Made by a program: the position numbers and the translations under genes. DNA of 64,000 bases, taken from contig JARDYH010000001.1 in NCBI GenBank assembly GCA_029215795.1, positions 399,689,154 through 399,753,153 of the forward strand, given 5' to 3'. Of the stretch, positions 63,885-64,000 are shown piece by piece. The DNA comes from Anniella stebbinsi (taxonomy: Eukaryota > Chordata > Lepidosauria > Squamata > Anniellidae). Numbering within the stretch: position 1 is the first letter of the stretch; every line of letters starts with the position of its first letter. The notes beneath the pieces are model-generated. The model saw only the letters and a list, made by a program, of their open reading frames with translations. It was not told the origin of the DNA and did no database searches.

Positions 63885-64000
63885 AAAAATATACTTCTCA
63901 AGGGAGCAAAGCAGCACTTGTTTTTTGTCTCCTGAAATGGTGGCAAATTCTAGCAAAGAAATCCTTGTGTTTGTTTACCAGCTTTTGCTTCCTAATAAAG
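63885..64000. repeat. inverse copy of 54390-54470, cut by the window end
   Basis: TATACTTCTCAAGGGAGCAA, then GAAATCCTTGTGTTTGTTTA and TTGCTTCCTAATAAAG, is the reverse complement of the earlier segment. Confidence 0.8.

Overview
The window looks like vertebrate, and specifically squamate (lizard-type), nuclear DNA. It has short exons bounded by GT/AG splice sites and separated by long introns. It also carries tRNA-derived SINEs, CR1, L2-like and L1-like LINE remnants, and many small terminal-inverted-repeat DNA transposons of the kinds common in lizards. The species cannot be fixed from the sequence alone.

Positions 1-25116 (+ strand) hold the last 21 coding exons visible here of VPS13C, a bridge-like lipid-transfer protein. 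The exons join in one uninterrupted frame: 2523 nt, 840 residues plus a stop. They cover the end of the VPS13 adaptor-binding (SHR-BD) region, the VPS13 C-terminal region, the ATG2-C-like helices and the PH-like domain. I assign VPS13C rather than VPS13A from remembered differences in the C-terminal region. The gene continues upstream of position 1. The 3' UTR probably ends near 25.27 kb and/or 26.7 kb. The introns carry SINEs, LINE 3' ends, MITEs and microsatellites. Two small tandem duplications sit at splice donors; one of them duplicates the donor itself.

Positions 26.7-41.2 kb are intergenic. They contain CR1, L2-like and L1-like LINE pieces, a SINE split by a 632-bp TIR element, microsatellites, and two unique-looking stretches (about 32.0-32.85 kb and 39.3-39.56 kb) that are candidate conserved noncoding elements. 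In mammals the flank beyond the 3' end of VPS13C is a long gene-poor interval leading to RORA, which fits the lack of any recognisable host gene here.

Positions 41.3-43.2 kb hold a decayed gammaretrovirus-like endogenous retrovirus fragment (minus strand). Next comes a 24-unit tandem array with a 160-162 bp period (43.3-47.2 kb). Diverged units continue at 48.29-48.66 kb and are interrupted by a 1563-bp GC-rich hAT-type element (48663-50225) that has an exact 8-bp target duplication and four internal palindromic units.

Positions 51-64 kb are a mosaic of direct, inverted and permuted duplications. Foldback hAT MITEs, Harbinger-like elements and other MITEs have inserted into it. For several insertions an empty paralogous copy of the target is present in the same window. 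I saw no second host protein-coding gene, no rRNA or functional tRNA gene and no CRISPR array. The novelty here is repeat architecture rather than a new biochemical system.
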